DNA from: Populus alba
Lineage: Eukaryota > Streptophyta > Magnoliopsida > Malpighiales > Salicaceae
DNA length: 64,000 bases
Assembly: GCF_005239225.2 (NCBI RefSeq)
Contig: NC_133294.1
Location: forward strand, 5,307,576-5,371,575
Direction of reading: 5' to 3'
The notes beneath the pieces were generated by a model. It was given only the letters and a program-made list of their open reading frames with translations, was not told the origin of the DNA and searched no databases. Below, in pieces: positions 44,781-56,932 of this stretch (position 1 is the first letter of the stretch; the number at the start of each line of letters is the position of its first letter). Made by a program: the position numbers and the translations under genes.

Positions 44781-47700
44781 ATGGAAGCTGAAAAACTGTT
44801 CCTGCTTTTTTCTCTTTTAAATTCTAATGCTCCATTTCTCATCTTGTACATCCCTACACTCCTTAAAGACGAACCAAACCAATTATAATAAATTTGGATG
44901 TGCCTGTTTGCCTGGGTTCGAGCCCAAGTACCCAATGGAATGGTCTGTGAGAGAAGGGTCCGGTGGTTGTGTCAGGAAGCGGCTACAGACATCTTCGGTG
45001 TGCGATCATGGAGAAGGGTTTGTGAAGGTGGAAAATGTAACGCTTCCGGACACTTCGGCTGCAGCGTCGTGCAGACTGTGAAGTGGAATGCAAGAGGAAT
45101 TGTTCATGGTTGTTTGAATTGGTACAAGGAATTAGTAGACGTTGGATATGATAACAGTGAAAGTCGTGATCTGTATGTTCGTGTGGATGCATATGAATTA
45201 GGTACCCTTTTTCTTCTCCGTAACAATTTCACTACAAATATTGATTTATATGAGCTTTTCAATGTTTGCCACTACTCTAGGATGTAGTTAATATGCTCTG
45301 TACTACATGAAAGAAACCATTGATATTGATACTTATTAGGTGCCGAAGGGGACAGCCTTTGCCATATGTCTAGCCATGTTTCCATAGGAGAAGGGACTGG
45401 TTTTTCCTCTGGAGTTGATCGTTATTGTTTTCATTCCCATGCAGCTGGTAATAAAAGGAAGCTCATTGGTTCTCGGGAAAAAACGATGCATAATAATATA
45501 TTTATAGAGTTCAAAATATATAATAAGTGAAAACACATATTTAAATCAAGAATACAATATATAAATTATAATTGTCACATTTTATAATCAAGTATTTCCT
45601 TCCATGCATTATAATATATTGCATCCTTAAAATAAACACTTAATGCGCAAATAAGCCATATGAATGAACTTCCAATAAGTTATGTGACGGTCCAACTTTA
45701 ATTATCCCAATACATATAGAAAATAATATTTTATGCGCACAAAACATCAATTTAATTTCTAATATTAATAAAAAGAAAAATGTCTAGACAATTAGCTAAA
45801 AGAAAATAAAGCCAAACACTTAAATCTCTCTCTTTTTTTTTTTTTTCCTTACTCTTCTTATTTATATTTAATAAGTTTTGTGCAATTATCAAAATCTCTC
45901 CCATTCATTTATACCTAATATCTACTCATTCAAGAGCATTGTTGCCATTTTTTATTAAAACCTTTCTTTTCTTTCAAAATATTACACTAAAAAAGCTTAA
46001 AGGAAATGAAGAAGACATCTATTCAAGAAACTATATATGCTTTAAAGTTGAGGTTATGGGGACTTTTAGATTAATTTTAAAATCTGAACTTATTTTAGAT
46101 TTGAAAATTTTCTTTTATGTTCCACCATTTTCTAGAAATTGGATTTTTGTTTCTAAACTTTGTAATATTGGTTATGGATTCTTGTTTGATGAAAACATTT
46201 TGAATATTTAAAAAACTAAAGTTTCTACTAGTGGTGGAACATTAATTAATGTTTTATATAAAATTAATCTAGACTCTACTTTTGAGCTCAACTATTTGTC
46301 AATGCATGTTGATTCGATAATTAAAAGGAGCAAAATAAATGAGAATTCCTCTATGTTTTGGCATAGAAGATTAGATCACATCTTCATTAAGAGAATTAAA
46401 AGATTAATAAATGATGAAGTTTTAAACACTCTTGATTTTACTGATTTTAGTACCTGTGTAGATTGCATAAAAGGATAACAAACTAACAAGACCATTTAAG
46501 ATGCTACGAGAAGTTCAAAATTTTTTAAAATCATATGTACTGATATTTATGGACCAGTTAATACTATATGCTTAAATGAACAAAGATATTGTACCTCATT
46601 TATTGATGATCATTCTAATAGATTTATGCATCTTTGTCTTTTATTGAATAAGATTGAAGCATTAGATGCTTTTAAGACCTGTAAGGTTGATGAGGAAAAA
46701 AACAAATACAATAAAGATTATAAGCTCAAATAGAGATGGAGAGTTATATTATAGATACATTAAAAAAAATATATATATAAGGTTCATTTGCAAAGTGTCT
46801 TAAAGAAGATGGCATTATCGCACAATATACAATGTTTGACACACCACAATAAGATAATGTAGTTGAAAGAAGAAACCGTACCCTTATAGACATGGTAAAG
46901 AACATGAATAGTACTTTTAATCTACCATTATCTTTATGGAGTTAGAATTAAAGATTGTTGTGTATATTTTAAAATAGGGTTTCATCCTAAAATTGTGTCT
47001 AAAACACCTTTTGAATTATGAAATGGATGGAAGCCCAATTTAAATCATACAAATGTATATTGTTGTCCTGTTGAGTTAAGGATTAATAATCCTCAACTAT
47101 AGAAATTAGATCCAAGAACAACTAGTGGATATTTCATTGGTTATTTACCAAACTTTAAAGTCTAAAGGATATATGTTTTATTTTTCTTCTCAAAATACAT
47201 GAATAGTTAAGGCAAAAAATGCTAAATTTCTTGAGGATCTTAATTTCAATAGGAGTGATTTTATAGAATTTAAGGAAACACAATATTTAAATGAGTTGCA
47301 AAAAAATAAAAATAAAAATTGGTTATTGTTCAAAAAAATTATTTAGATAATTTTGAACAACAATCAATTTAAGGAAAACCAGTTCAAGAGCAGTAAACCC
47401 GCATAAAAAAATTTAATTAATAAGTTCTTTAAGAACAAGGAGACCAACCATTTTTGATGACTATGTTGTATATTTTCAAGAGTTTGACTTTGATGTTGGA
47501 CTTAAAATACTCCAAACTCATTTTATGGAGAAAACTATACTCTAATACAACGTCTAGGATAACATCAATATGGCATGCATATATACATAATAGAAAATTA
47601 ATAGGATACATGATTCGTGTTGAAATAATTGTTCAAAAATCTTTGTGGTATTAAGAATAAAGAATCTTTTAATCCATGCAAAACTTTAGGTTTACTATGT

Positions 47701-49061
47701 GGATGGAAAACACAAAACTTTTCATAACTATTTTTTTGGCTGGATGAAGAACCCTTTATATAGAACTTAATTTTTGAATCTCCATTTATCATGGATGTGT
47801 TTGGCCGTCCAATGGACTTTAAACCTTAATTGTTATTGACATATTAATCGCCTTAAAGGTATTTTTTTACCATAATCTTGTAACATGATTTTAGGGTCTG
47901 CTAGCTAATGGACTGGAGGTTGCAATAAAAAGGTTACCTAGAAGTTCAAGACAAGGAATAGAAGAATTTAAAAATGAAGTTATGGTAATTGCAAAGCTTC
48001 AACACATGAATCTTGTGAAACTTCTAGGTTACTGCAATCAGGACGGAGAACAAATCTTAATCTATGAATACTTGCCAAACAAAAGCTTGGACTCGTTTCT
48101 TTCCCGTAAGTCTTTTTGAAGTAATTATTGCCCTGATTTACTCTAGTTGTCAAATTATACCTGTCTGAAAAGTAATTCTTTCAACAGATGAAAGCAGAAG
48201 ATTGTTATTGGATTGGCGAAAACGCTTTGATATTATTGTTGGAATAGCTCGTGGGATTTTGTATCTTCACCAAGACTCCAGGTTGAGAATCATTCACAGG
48301 GATTTAAAATGCAGCAACATTCTAGTGGATGCAGAGATGAACCCAAAAATATCAGATTTTGGAATGGCAAAAATATTTGAAGGCAACCAAACTGAAGATA
48401 GGACCAGGAGAGTTGTAGGAACATAGTAAGTACCTTTGCCTAAAACAAAGACCGAGTGACAAAGTACTATCATTGATTACCAGGAATACTAAAACTTCAG
48501 ATTCTTGTTTTTCTGATGCAGTGGCTATATGTCACCAGAATATGCTGTGCTTGGAAACTTTTCTGTAAAATCAGATGTTTTCAGTTTTGGGGTCATGTTG
48601 CTAGAGATTGTGAGTGGCAAGAAGAACAATAGATTTTATCAACAAGATCCTCCTTTGACCTTGATTGGATATGTGAGTTATAAGAGAGCCATGCGTGCTC
48701 TTGGCTGCATTTCAATGTTCACAATTTTAGATATTTTCTGCTCTTATTTCTTGTATGTTAATGATTTATATGAACAACACAGGTGTGGGAATTGTGGAGA
48801 GAAGAAAAAGCATTGGAGATAGTGGATCCATCACTGACGGAGTTGTATGATCCGCGTGAAGCCTTGAAATGCATACAGATTGGTCTACTGTGCGTGCAAG
48901 AAGATGCCACGGACAGACCATCCATGTTGGCAGTTGTTTTTATGTTGAGCAACGAAACAGAGATTCCTTCTCCAAAACAACCTGCATTCCTCTTTAGAAA
49001 ATCTGAAAATAATCCTGATATAGCATTAGACGTAGAAGATGGACAGTGTTCTGTAAATTAG
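44781..49061 (+). pseudogene. SRK-B: duplicate of SRK-A, lectin domain deleted
   Basis: Exon-1 remnant 44781-45201 begins MEAEKLFLLFSLL, then jumps at about 44878 from the signal peptide to the Cys-rich/PAN region (GCACLPGFEPKYPMEW). About 0.8 kb is lost, with CCA shared at the junction. Two further small deletions lie in the PAN part (about 45065 and 45108). The membrane exon is cut at 45489 and exon 3 (P-loop) is absent, replaced by copia sequence. Kinase exons 47895-48105, 48188-48425, 48522-48672 and 48783-49061 are well preserved: [14 protein letters not shown], an intact DFG ([11 protein letters not shown]) and [19 protein letters not shown]-to-TAG change ends it 13 codons before the SRK-A stop. 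It cannot make an active kinase without the P-loop. Confidence 0.9.
45490..47890 (+). mobile_element. Copia relic in SRK-B
   Basis: Homologous to the relic in SRK-A intron 3, without the CACTA-like insertion and better preserved: FWHRRLDHIFIKRI, FTDFSTCVDCIKG, IICTDIYGPVNT, SFIDDHSNRFMHLC, KTPFELWNGWKPN and a hinge-like segment near 47450-47560. It ends before the reverse transcriptase. The right flank 47620-47820 resembles 22900-23110. Many stops; no function expected. Confidence 0.8.
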
Positions 49062-49500
49062 GTGACAATTACTGAAATTGCTTGTCGCTGAACTGTGCTG
49101 TCTGAAAATTTGCTAATATGGAGTTCCATTAGATTTGTAATGAAAACAAATATGTTGTACCTCACAACAGATCAAGCTCTTCAGCGCCAGACGTACCCAC
49201 TGCTAAAACTCCCAACCTGATTCTAAACAACTGATCCATTCTGCCTGGTGTCAAGGAAGAAACCTAACAGCATCATCATATGGAATGCTATAGGTGTGGT
49301 GTTCGTCAACTATTCTTTTATGGACAGTAACTCTATCTACCTTCTGTTTTGATGCTTGCTTTGTCTTTACCTTTTTCTCCTCTGTTCCTGAGCCACAAAT
49401 AGCCAAATATGCTAATGATCAGCCATGTGGAACCCACAGTTGGAACAAGAACGGTCAGCAATTCCTTTTCAAGAGAACCATTTGATGAGAAGAGTGCAGC
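49062..49500. repeat. 3' flank of SRK-B shared with SRK-A
   Basis: 49205-49450 parallels 28040-28260 ('caactgatc…ctgcct(g/a)gtgtcaaggaagaaa', 'catcatcatatggaatgctat'). No separate gene recognised; the 63-codon frame at 49294 arises from this flank. Confidence 0.7.
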
Positions 49501-49589
49501 GAGCTCAATTGTGATCGAAACAGAACAAAGACAATAACTTTGAAGATCAGACGCCTTTTCTCACTAATATTTGTGTTTATGAAAAATGT

Positions 49590-49870
49590 TTCTGAAAATA
49601 GTACTTTTTATTGGGAAATTCAGCGAAAACAAGTACAAATTTAAGTGCATCGACTCGAATATACAGATCATATCTAACGCATCCTTTTCTCTTCCTGGAG
49701 TATCTACAATTGCATATGCAGCGCATGAACGACTCAAACTTGAGTTCATCCAAACTGCAACTGAAGAATCAGGAAGTACATCTGTTAATGTCAGCAGGTT
49801 GACATGTACATCAACAGGATTATATATATAGACAAAGTATATTTCATCTTGAATGCTTACAAACTTTCCT
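49590..49870 (-). pseudogene. Inverted SRK PAN-exon relic
   Basis: The minus strand reads VLPDSSVAVWMNSSLS, then RSCAAYAIVDTPGRE, then a shifted DMICIFESMHLNLYLF. This corresponds to MLPDTSAAAWVDTSKS… CSAYAVIGIPGKG… DLYVRVDAYEL of SRK-A. Pieces of the Cys-rich middle are deleted. It points to a further receptor-kinase gene, on the opposite strand, that once lay to the right. Confidence 0.7.
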
Positions 49871-49979
49871 TGTATAATTGCATCTGGCCTGTCCATGGCT
49901 ACGAGACTGTTGGCCAATAATGTCCTGTACCCTTGGAGAGAGAGAACTATGGGAAATAAGTAAATATTTTGATTCAATA

Positions 49980-52010
49980 ATTTGTGTTTTTGAAAGTAAA
50001 AAATAATTTGAAACTAGACTTTTAATAAATAAATAAATTATATTGATAAATCAATAACTATATAAATAAATATAATTTATAGGAATTTATAAGAATATTG
50101 ATCCCAATGCAAGTGTCAAAGTACTCTCAAAGCAAACTAAGTTTATATAAAGAATTTGTTTTTGTCAATTTTGTCATGTGATATGTATAAATGAAATTCA
50201 TTGTCATTTCCAAGTTGACCTTGTCTCAATTTTCTTCATTTTAAGTGTGAAAGAAAAAAAATAGTAATAATAAATAAAATAAAATAATAAGTTAGATTTT
50301 CTATTATTTTTATTAATTAAGGGTATTATAGTAACAATAGATATATTAGTAATTACATATTAATTTAAAGGATAAAAATAAAATAAAACCCTATAGTAAC
50401 TTACACTCTATCTTGTCATACGATTAAAACCCATATCAATAGAGAGAAGGATAGGAAGCTCAAGGAGGAGATTTTATTTATGGCCAAAATTTTTATTTTT
50501 TTTTTACCTATTTGAGTTATGTGTTTTCCATCCTTATATTTTAATTCAGTTTTTTTTTATGCATTTTAGGGTTATTTAGAAAGGTTTAGGAATTAGGTTT
50601 CTTATGATATTTGGTTTTTAATTACTTTTAAGGACAGAGTGTAATACTAATGGTGTCATAGATTGATATAAAGTCATTACAAGTGAGTTTATATTTTTTT
50701 AGTAGATTAATTTGAAGTAACAGTGAAATTAAGAGAATTGAAAAAAAATGATGAGTTGGTAATTTTGGACCGCAGGAATCTGGTCTTCCAATTATTGTTA
50801 TGGTTGGAATTTAGTACCTAGTTATAGTATGTTGTAAGTTCTTTGATTTGATGAGTCATTTGCCCAAATCAAAGTTGTGGATTAAAAATTATGACAGTCG
50901 GATGTAAGTCACTTGAATTTGTAATTTATAAGTTTATAAATACTTTTTATTTTTTTTTTAATTAAAGAGTGCAATTCTCCCTGAATATTTTATGACCTAA
51001 AGTTTGTTGTTTCTATTTAATATGTTACTAGGAAATTTTAGTGTGCTTTTAATTTTTTTTTTAGTATTTTTAAATTTATGAAAAAAATATTTTTTATTAG
51101 TGAAAATTAGTAGTTAATAACTAAAATTTATTTTGAAGATTGATGAATAACTTTTATAATTAAGTTTTAAACATTTTAATATACTACTACCAATTTCTTT
51201 TTATGTAGAATTTGAATTACTGAAAAGTATTTCATAAAGAACTTGATTTGTATATGAATTAATTTATTTACTAAATAAATTATTTTAAAAAAATAGTTGC
51301 ACTTAATAGTTTTTGACACCTCCACTTTAATTATACTTATAATATTGTTTTAGTTGAAATAAAAATATTTATTATCCTTTTCTAATAGATTTTATAATGT
51401 TCTTAAATTTGAACTATAATAGTTATATGTTTTACATCATTATTTTTGGTATTTAATTATTAAAAATGGATATTTTAAAAGTAAAATAAGGGATTGTAAT
51501 AACATGGTTCTAGCATTGGGTGATTTTTGGTATTTAATTATTAAAAATAGATATTTTAGAAGTAAAATAGGGGGTTGTAATAACACGGTTCTAGTATTGG
51601 GTGATTTTTAATGGGAATTTTAAGGTCATTTAAGCAAGTGATATATTTAATTTTTTTTTTATTAAACTATGAATTAGAAACAAGCTCATGTATTGCATTG
51701 GATATTAGTGAGCATATAATTTATAATGATTATTATTGTTAGGTTGTTAAGAGTGCTTGGTTGTCTCTAGGAAAAATATATATTGGATTTGTGTAACATG
51801 CAAGTAATATTTCATCACTTTGGTTAGTTATTTTAAGTTAGAAAATATATACTTATGTACAAAATGAGTTTTTCAAATAATTATTGTTTTGTAAATTAGG
51901 TGGATCATGCATGTAAATGATTTTTGTAAATAATGTTAACTGTTTTATAAAAATATGTTTATGATTGCAAAAGTTCTTTGAATATACTTTAAACTATATG
52001 TATTTGCGTT
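49980..52010. other. AT-rich interval, possibly LTR-derived
   Basis: No coding sequence. A two-copy tandem repeat lies at 51443-51608. The purine-rich leader-like 'agagagaaggataggaagctcaagg' near 50440 resembles gypsy LTR R/U5 regions. Together with 53690-54078 it may be one large LTR split by 52010-53690. Confidence 0.4.
51443..51608. repeat. ~80-bp tandem repeat, two copies
   Basis: Each unit reads 'tttttggtatttaattattaa…' to 'ggttctag(c/t)attgggtga', with a handful of differences between the two. Confidence 0.9.
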
Positions 52011-53690
52011 GCAATGTCGCGATCACACAAATTAATTACCCTAACTTAAACAAATAAGATAATATAGAGCAAGTAAGGGGTCGATCCCACGAGAAAGATT
52101 TAAGATTTAGTTCGGGTCTTTATGCTAAATGATTCAAAGTTGGGGGGTTGAAATTATCTAAGCTATGGTAGGGTAAACAAAATAAAGTACTCAAACTAAG
52201 TTAAATAAACCGAAACTTAATAAGAGAAAAACATTTCAAGTAAATGTTCAACGACAGAAATCAAAACTGATTATTGAAACGATTCATCAATTTATATTCT
52301 AAATATTTATCTTTTCTTAATATTAATCAATTAACTAACATGCAGTATAACTCATCTAACCATTAAACAACCATTGCATCCGCACTAGCAATTTAATTCA
52401 ACGATAGCCTTGAGAACTAGATAGGTTGATAAATCTAGACAACATAACTGTCTGCAGTCTATGTTTAATTTAATTGAATGTTTTTCCTAAAATTAATAGC
52501 ATAGATCTTTCATAATTATTAAACTTAGTCGCTTCACAAGTTAAATATCACAACTCTGATTTTGATAGAAAATTTAGCAATAGATTGGTAAGAATAAAAA
52601 CTTAGTCGTTCTAATCAATCAAACTAAACAATTATAGAAAATAAGCATAGAAAAACATTCATACTCATCATATAAAACTGAAAAGAAAAGATAAAATAGA
52701 TCTCATAACTTTTTTTAAATCTTAAGGCTTCTGTATCTTTTCAACCAAGAAAAATAACTTAGTCTCGTATGACTATAAAAAAACTAAGGAAAAGAAAGGA
52801 TAAAAACAAAATTTCAAGTGTAGAAAAAAAAAAGATGAGAGTTTCTTCTTCTTCTTTTTCTTAGTCGCCTCCCTCTCTTCCTATCTCTCTTTCTTTTTAT
52901 ATGATAGGAAACCATAATCCTCACATTCCTACTAGTCCGTTTGTGTCCTAAAAATATAAAAGTCATTTCCAAAGTAGACAATTTATATTTAAGTAACACA
53001 ATAATTACTTTCTTATAAAGAAGGAAAAATAGTCTTATATAAAATCTTCAAGCTTTGACTTTGGATTTAGTGAATTTAATTTTCCAAAATAAAAACCATT
53101 TTCATATGAAAAAATAATTGTCCTGTCGGTTTGGATGTTTGAGACTTATTTCTTCACAAAACCTGTCTGTTAACAGAATTTATAGATTGTCTTAGAAATA
53201 TCATATCTCTTATATGAGCTTTTTTTTTTTAGCTGAAATTTGGTAGGTTGATAGGTTTTTGAGTCAGAAATCCAACAAAATTGAGTTTGCATCAAATAGA
53301 CTTCTCTAACTCAAGATATCTCTAACTCAAGATATTCAAGTCGGAATGACCTAAGGTCAAAACTAGCAAAATGCGAACTTGTCTTTGAAGGCTGTGATTT
53401 CCATGCTTTTTTTTTTCTTGCCATATTTGTATAAAAATGTATGGATGTTAGCTTTTTAATTCCACAGGAATCACTTTATTTCAACCATACAGCTCAAGTT
53501 CTGCGTAAAATATTAATCAAATGTCAATATATCAATATTCAACACTAGCTAGAATATGGTCTGAATTTTATCACCAAATTACTTATTTTCGAATCTTACA
53601 TCTAAAAGTACATTCAAAATATAAAATAATTAATATCAAGGCATTTTATATATAAAATATGGGTAAAATACAAGGTAAATATGGGTAAAA
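52010..53690. mobile_element. Unclassified repeat-like insertion
   Basis: Begins around 'gcgttgcaatgtcgcgatcacac' and carries 'gtaaggggtcgatcccacgag', a phrase I associate with dispersed plant repeats. No protein motif, TIR or LTR pair was found. Boundaries are estimates from the change in sequence character. Confidence 0.35.
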
Positions 53691-54078
53691 TTATCAATCA
53701 ATATAGTAGCATTAATTTATAAGTTTTGACATGTTTGATCTAGTTAAGTAGATGAATTCTTATCGGTGTGTGGCACTCACCTCTTATTTAATTTCGGAAA
53801 ACGCTTAGAATGTCATGTAGTTATTTTGGAAGTTTATAGTTAATTTCTAGACTTTAATATTTAAATAATTAAATCAATTTATTATCTTTGATTTAGACTT
53901 ACATTTGTTTTTATTTGACTTTAAAATTAGATTATATTATTAAAGTCTTAATTAACTTATGATTCAATGTATTTTCTTTTAATTGAATATTATTTTGAAT
54001 ATAATTTTTATTTTTGAAGTTAAAATTTCTTTCATGCACATAAAATAATTTCATGAGTCTTGATTCGAGGCGTGATAT
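53691..54078 (+). mobile_element. Gypsy LTR end fragment
   Basis: Ends 'gattcgaggcgtgata' (54062-54077), like the minus-strand end of the 7283-8201 LTR. Upstream 'gatgaattcttatcggtgtgtggcactcacctc' is also LTR-like. 54079-54764 is AT-rich with nothing recognised. Confidence 0.45.
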
Positions 54079-54764
54079 TAAGTCTCTTTATATTTATTAT
54101 GGGAAAAAGTTCTTCATAACCAAATTTGGTAAAGATTAGAATTCTTTATTTTAACCATGTCCTTGCATTTTCTTTTTTCTGATTTAAAAAAAAAAATCTA
54201 GTACCTTTAAATAAAATTAAAAAAACTAGCACAAGCCGAGTACAAGTAGTGTTTTCTGATGTAGGAGACTATTTTATTTTTAGAATCCAACTTTATTTTA
54301 ATGGGAATTCCTTTTAATTCAACTATTGAATTAGGGTAAAATTTTGTGCTTTATTTATTATAAAGTTAAAGTTTTGTATCAATCCAAATATGAAAAGACT
54401 TTCAAATAAGTCTAAGAAATTATTGTTTGGGATTTGCAATATTTACTTAGTTGATTTAAAAAAACATTCTACTTAGTTTGAAACTCTTTTATTATTTTTT
54501 TTAGTTTTGTTTAGGATGTTTTTTTCTAGTATAAGTAAGATTTTTATCTTGTATTTTAAGAGATTATTTGAAGAGAAATATTCAATAATAAAATTATAAA
54601 TTGAAGTTTTATATATTACTGATTCATATGAAAGTACCATGAGAAAGACAAAAACAAAAAAATACAAAATAATTCTAAAAGAAATCACATAGAAACCCTA
54701 ATTTATAATTTTATAACTAATTATTTTTTTTTTCAAATAATTTATCACTTTAAGAGGTTTGCAA

Positions 54765-55242
54765 TTCCTTCAATAAACCTAAAAACTTAACTAAACTAAC
54801 AATAAATTTAGAAAATAAATGAAAAGTAATAAAAGTCATAAGAAAACTAGGTAATATAAATTAATCTAAATAGAAAAAAAATCATAAATTAACTAGAAAA
54901 TATAAAAAATCTTAAATAGTAATTTTTGGGCCCCTTTTGAACTCTGATGGGGTATGGACTTTTTACCCTAAAGAAAATAAAGCTTTTGAATTTTTATACC
55001 AAAGTTATAGCATGAGCGAACCATGAAATTGAAAGTTGTACTCATTAATATAAAGTTGTATATTGAAAAAAAAAAAAAATTCCTCCTTCATTAGTCTCAT
55101 TTGGTTAAAAAAAACTCGTCAACAAATTCAAATTGCTTTTATTTTAACTCTATGCATGTCAAATTAAAACTCTGAGCACCTTTGCCTTTTTTATTTTAAG
55201 TTTATATCAATTTTAGACATTAATTTTAGTTTTTTCATCTTA

Positions 55243-55288
<46 letters not shown>

Positions 55289-55639
55289 GCACACAAGGAA
55301 AGCCCAATCTACATATCCAAAATTTGAGCATGTGTGGACCATGGGCAAGAAAGTGCAAAACTCTCTTTCCAGTCTTTTAAGCATTTTATATATATATAAA
55401 ATTGAAAAATGCATTGAAAAGACCAATTATCCGATCCCACAATTTCAATGTCAATTTTCTCCCTTTTACCCGTTTTTCCATTTTCGCTTACAACATGCTT
55501 GAAATCAAATATCATAATGTTCTAAAAAATATATATCATACATCAACTCCTTATTTCCATGTAAAATTAACAAAAACCTAAACCTGAAAAAATTACTATA
55601 GATATGTGTTGAATTATTATGGATTGTAGTAATGAATTT
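54765..55639. repeat. Right copy of the ~0.9-kb duplication
   Basis: Direct match to 1-933, including the 'gtgtggaccatgg' and 'gtgcaaaactctctttccag' blocks. It lacks the LTR-like insertion found at 934 in the other copy. Contains an (AT)n run at 55244-55283. Confidence 0.75.
55244..55283. repeat. (AT)n microsatellite
   Basis: About 40 bp of AT dinucleotide. The Tyr-Ile tail of minus-strand frames here is an artefact. Confidence 0.95.
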
Positions 55640-55829
55640 ACTATTTTGACCCTTCTCAATCTAAAAACTTTGCCCATCTCTTAAGGCTAACATGGTCTTC
55701 TCACATGCTCAATTGATCATTATAAAAAATAATCACGGGCTTCTTGGGATTTTAATTTTTTATACAATATAATTACTTTAATCGTTGTGCAGTAATATCT
55801 CTTAAGGGTAACTATTTAAATATTAAAAA

Positions 55830-55965
55830 AATAATATCTTTGAAATTAATAAATCAAAGTTTTTTATATTTGAAAATCATAGTTAAGAAATTAAAAAAAA
55901 ATCTGATTTAATAAATTTTGAATATCAATTGTGGAATGCTACTAAAGTATAAAATTGTTTTTAAA
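55830..55965. repeat. Dispersed repeat shared with 29590-29730
   Basis: 'gaaattaataaatcaaagttt' to 'ggaatgc(t/c)actaaagtataaaatt' occurs at both places with about 10-15% difference. Nature unknown. 55966-56340 shows no genes. Confidence 0.7.
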
Positions 55966-56339
55966 TAATAAATTAAGTCAACATAACTAATAAAAATCAA
56001 ATCAAATAAATATTAGAATATTAAATAAATATTAGAATATTAAATAAATATTATTTTCATCAGACTCATAATTGAGATTATGATATTTTCACTCACCCTA
56101 ACTAAATGGTCTCACAACTATACAAAACTTGGACTGAAAAGTTAACATAGAAAAAACACCTTAAGGCAAAAATTCCAACCCCAGTAGTCTCTGCCAAACG
56201 ATGCGTGCCACCTTGCTAGATGAGCATATCTTATCCAAAAGGCACGAATGCTTGCAATGAATTAAAATACTTTCTAGGAATTATCAATTAAGCATAATGT
56301 ATCCTAGCTAATCTAAAATATGAAATTGCACCCTTAACT

Positions 56340-56551
56340 TTTTTGCGGTCATCAATGGGGCTTGGTTTGTGTCCAAAATCTGTATACTGCAAGATAAAAC
56401 TGTTAATTAAATATATTTATAGAAAACAACAAATAAAAAATATATATAATGAAAAAAGAATTTTACTATTTGCTTCGCATGTGAAACAAATGGAATAGAG
56501 CTGCCGGTGTTTAGATAACAGATTCATGAACTTGCTAGTTCTGGTTCTTTG
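56340..56551 (-). pseudogene. CACTA Transposase_24 relic, part right of the copia insertion (by gene order)
   Basis: Aligns with 9600-9790 of the first CACTA relic, including the exon border near 56467 and coding words 'gcttcgcatgtgaaac', 'gctgccggtg' and 'gaacttgctagttctggtt'. The minus-strand translation gives KNQN*Q, HESVI and TPAALFHLFHMRS-like sequence, with stops. The gene continues at 61696-61830; the copia element interrupts the exon. Confidence 0.7.
56547..56551. repeat. Target-site duplication CTTTG (left)
   Basis: CTTTG directly before the 5' LTR, repeated at 61696-61700 directly after the 3' LTR. Confidence 0.95.
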
Positions 56552-56850
56552 TATTGAATATACTCAGCACACTCAAGTCTGCTAATGGATGAAATGAAGA
56601 CATTGCACTGAGAAGACATTGCACTGATGAGCTGAAAACTAAAGCTGCTATAACAAGCTTAGCAGACAGTTAGAGTAGGCACAGCAGGTGGTTAGATTCT
56701 GTTGTAAAGTCTGGTATTCTGTTGTAAAGTCTGGTATTAATCTGTTATTTATAACTGATTCTGTTACTATACTACATGTAGGCTATAAATATTGTATCAG
56801 TTGAATCAAAGCAGAATAAGAAAATCAGTTAAACATTTTCATTTCCAATA
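56552..56850 (+). repeat. 5' LTR of the complete copia element
   Basis: 299 bp with inverted ends TATTG/CAATA. Carries two internal tandem duplications: 16 bp x2 at 56596-56627 and 20 bp x2 at 56699-56738, both also present in the 3' LTR. Confidence 0.97.
56784..56790 (+). promoter_or_regulatory. LTR promoter TATA box
   Basis: TATAAAT about 60 bp before the LTR end, so the R-U5 part would be short, as usual for small copia LTRs. The duplicated 20-bp units lie 45-85 bp upstream and could act as enhancer-like repeats (inference). Confidence 0.6.
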
Positions 56851-56862
56851 TGGTATCAGAGC
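56851..56862 (+). other. Primer-binding site (tRNA-iMet)
   Basis: TGGTATCAGAGC, directly abutting the LTR with no spacer. Standard plant copia primer site. Confidence 0.95.
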
Positions 56863-56932
56863 ATTCTCTCTGAATTTTTTTTTTCCGCATCCTTCTTTTT
56901 CTTCATTCTCTCTTCTGTCTTCATTCTCAACA

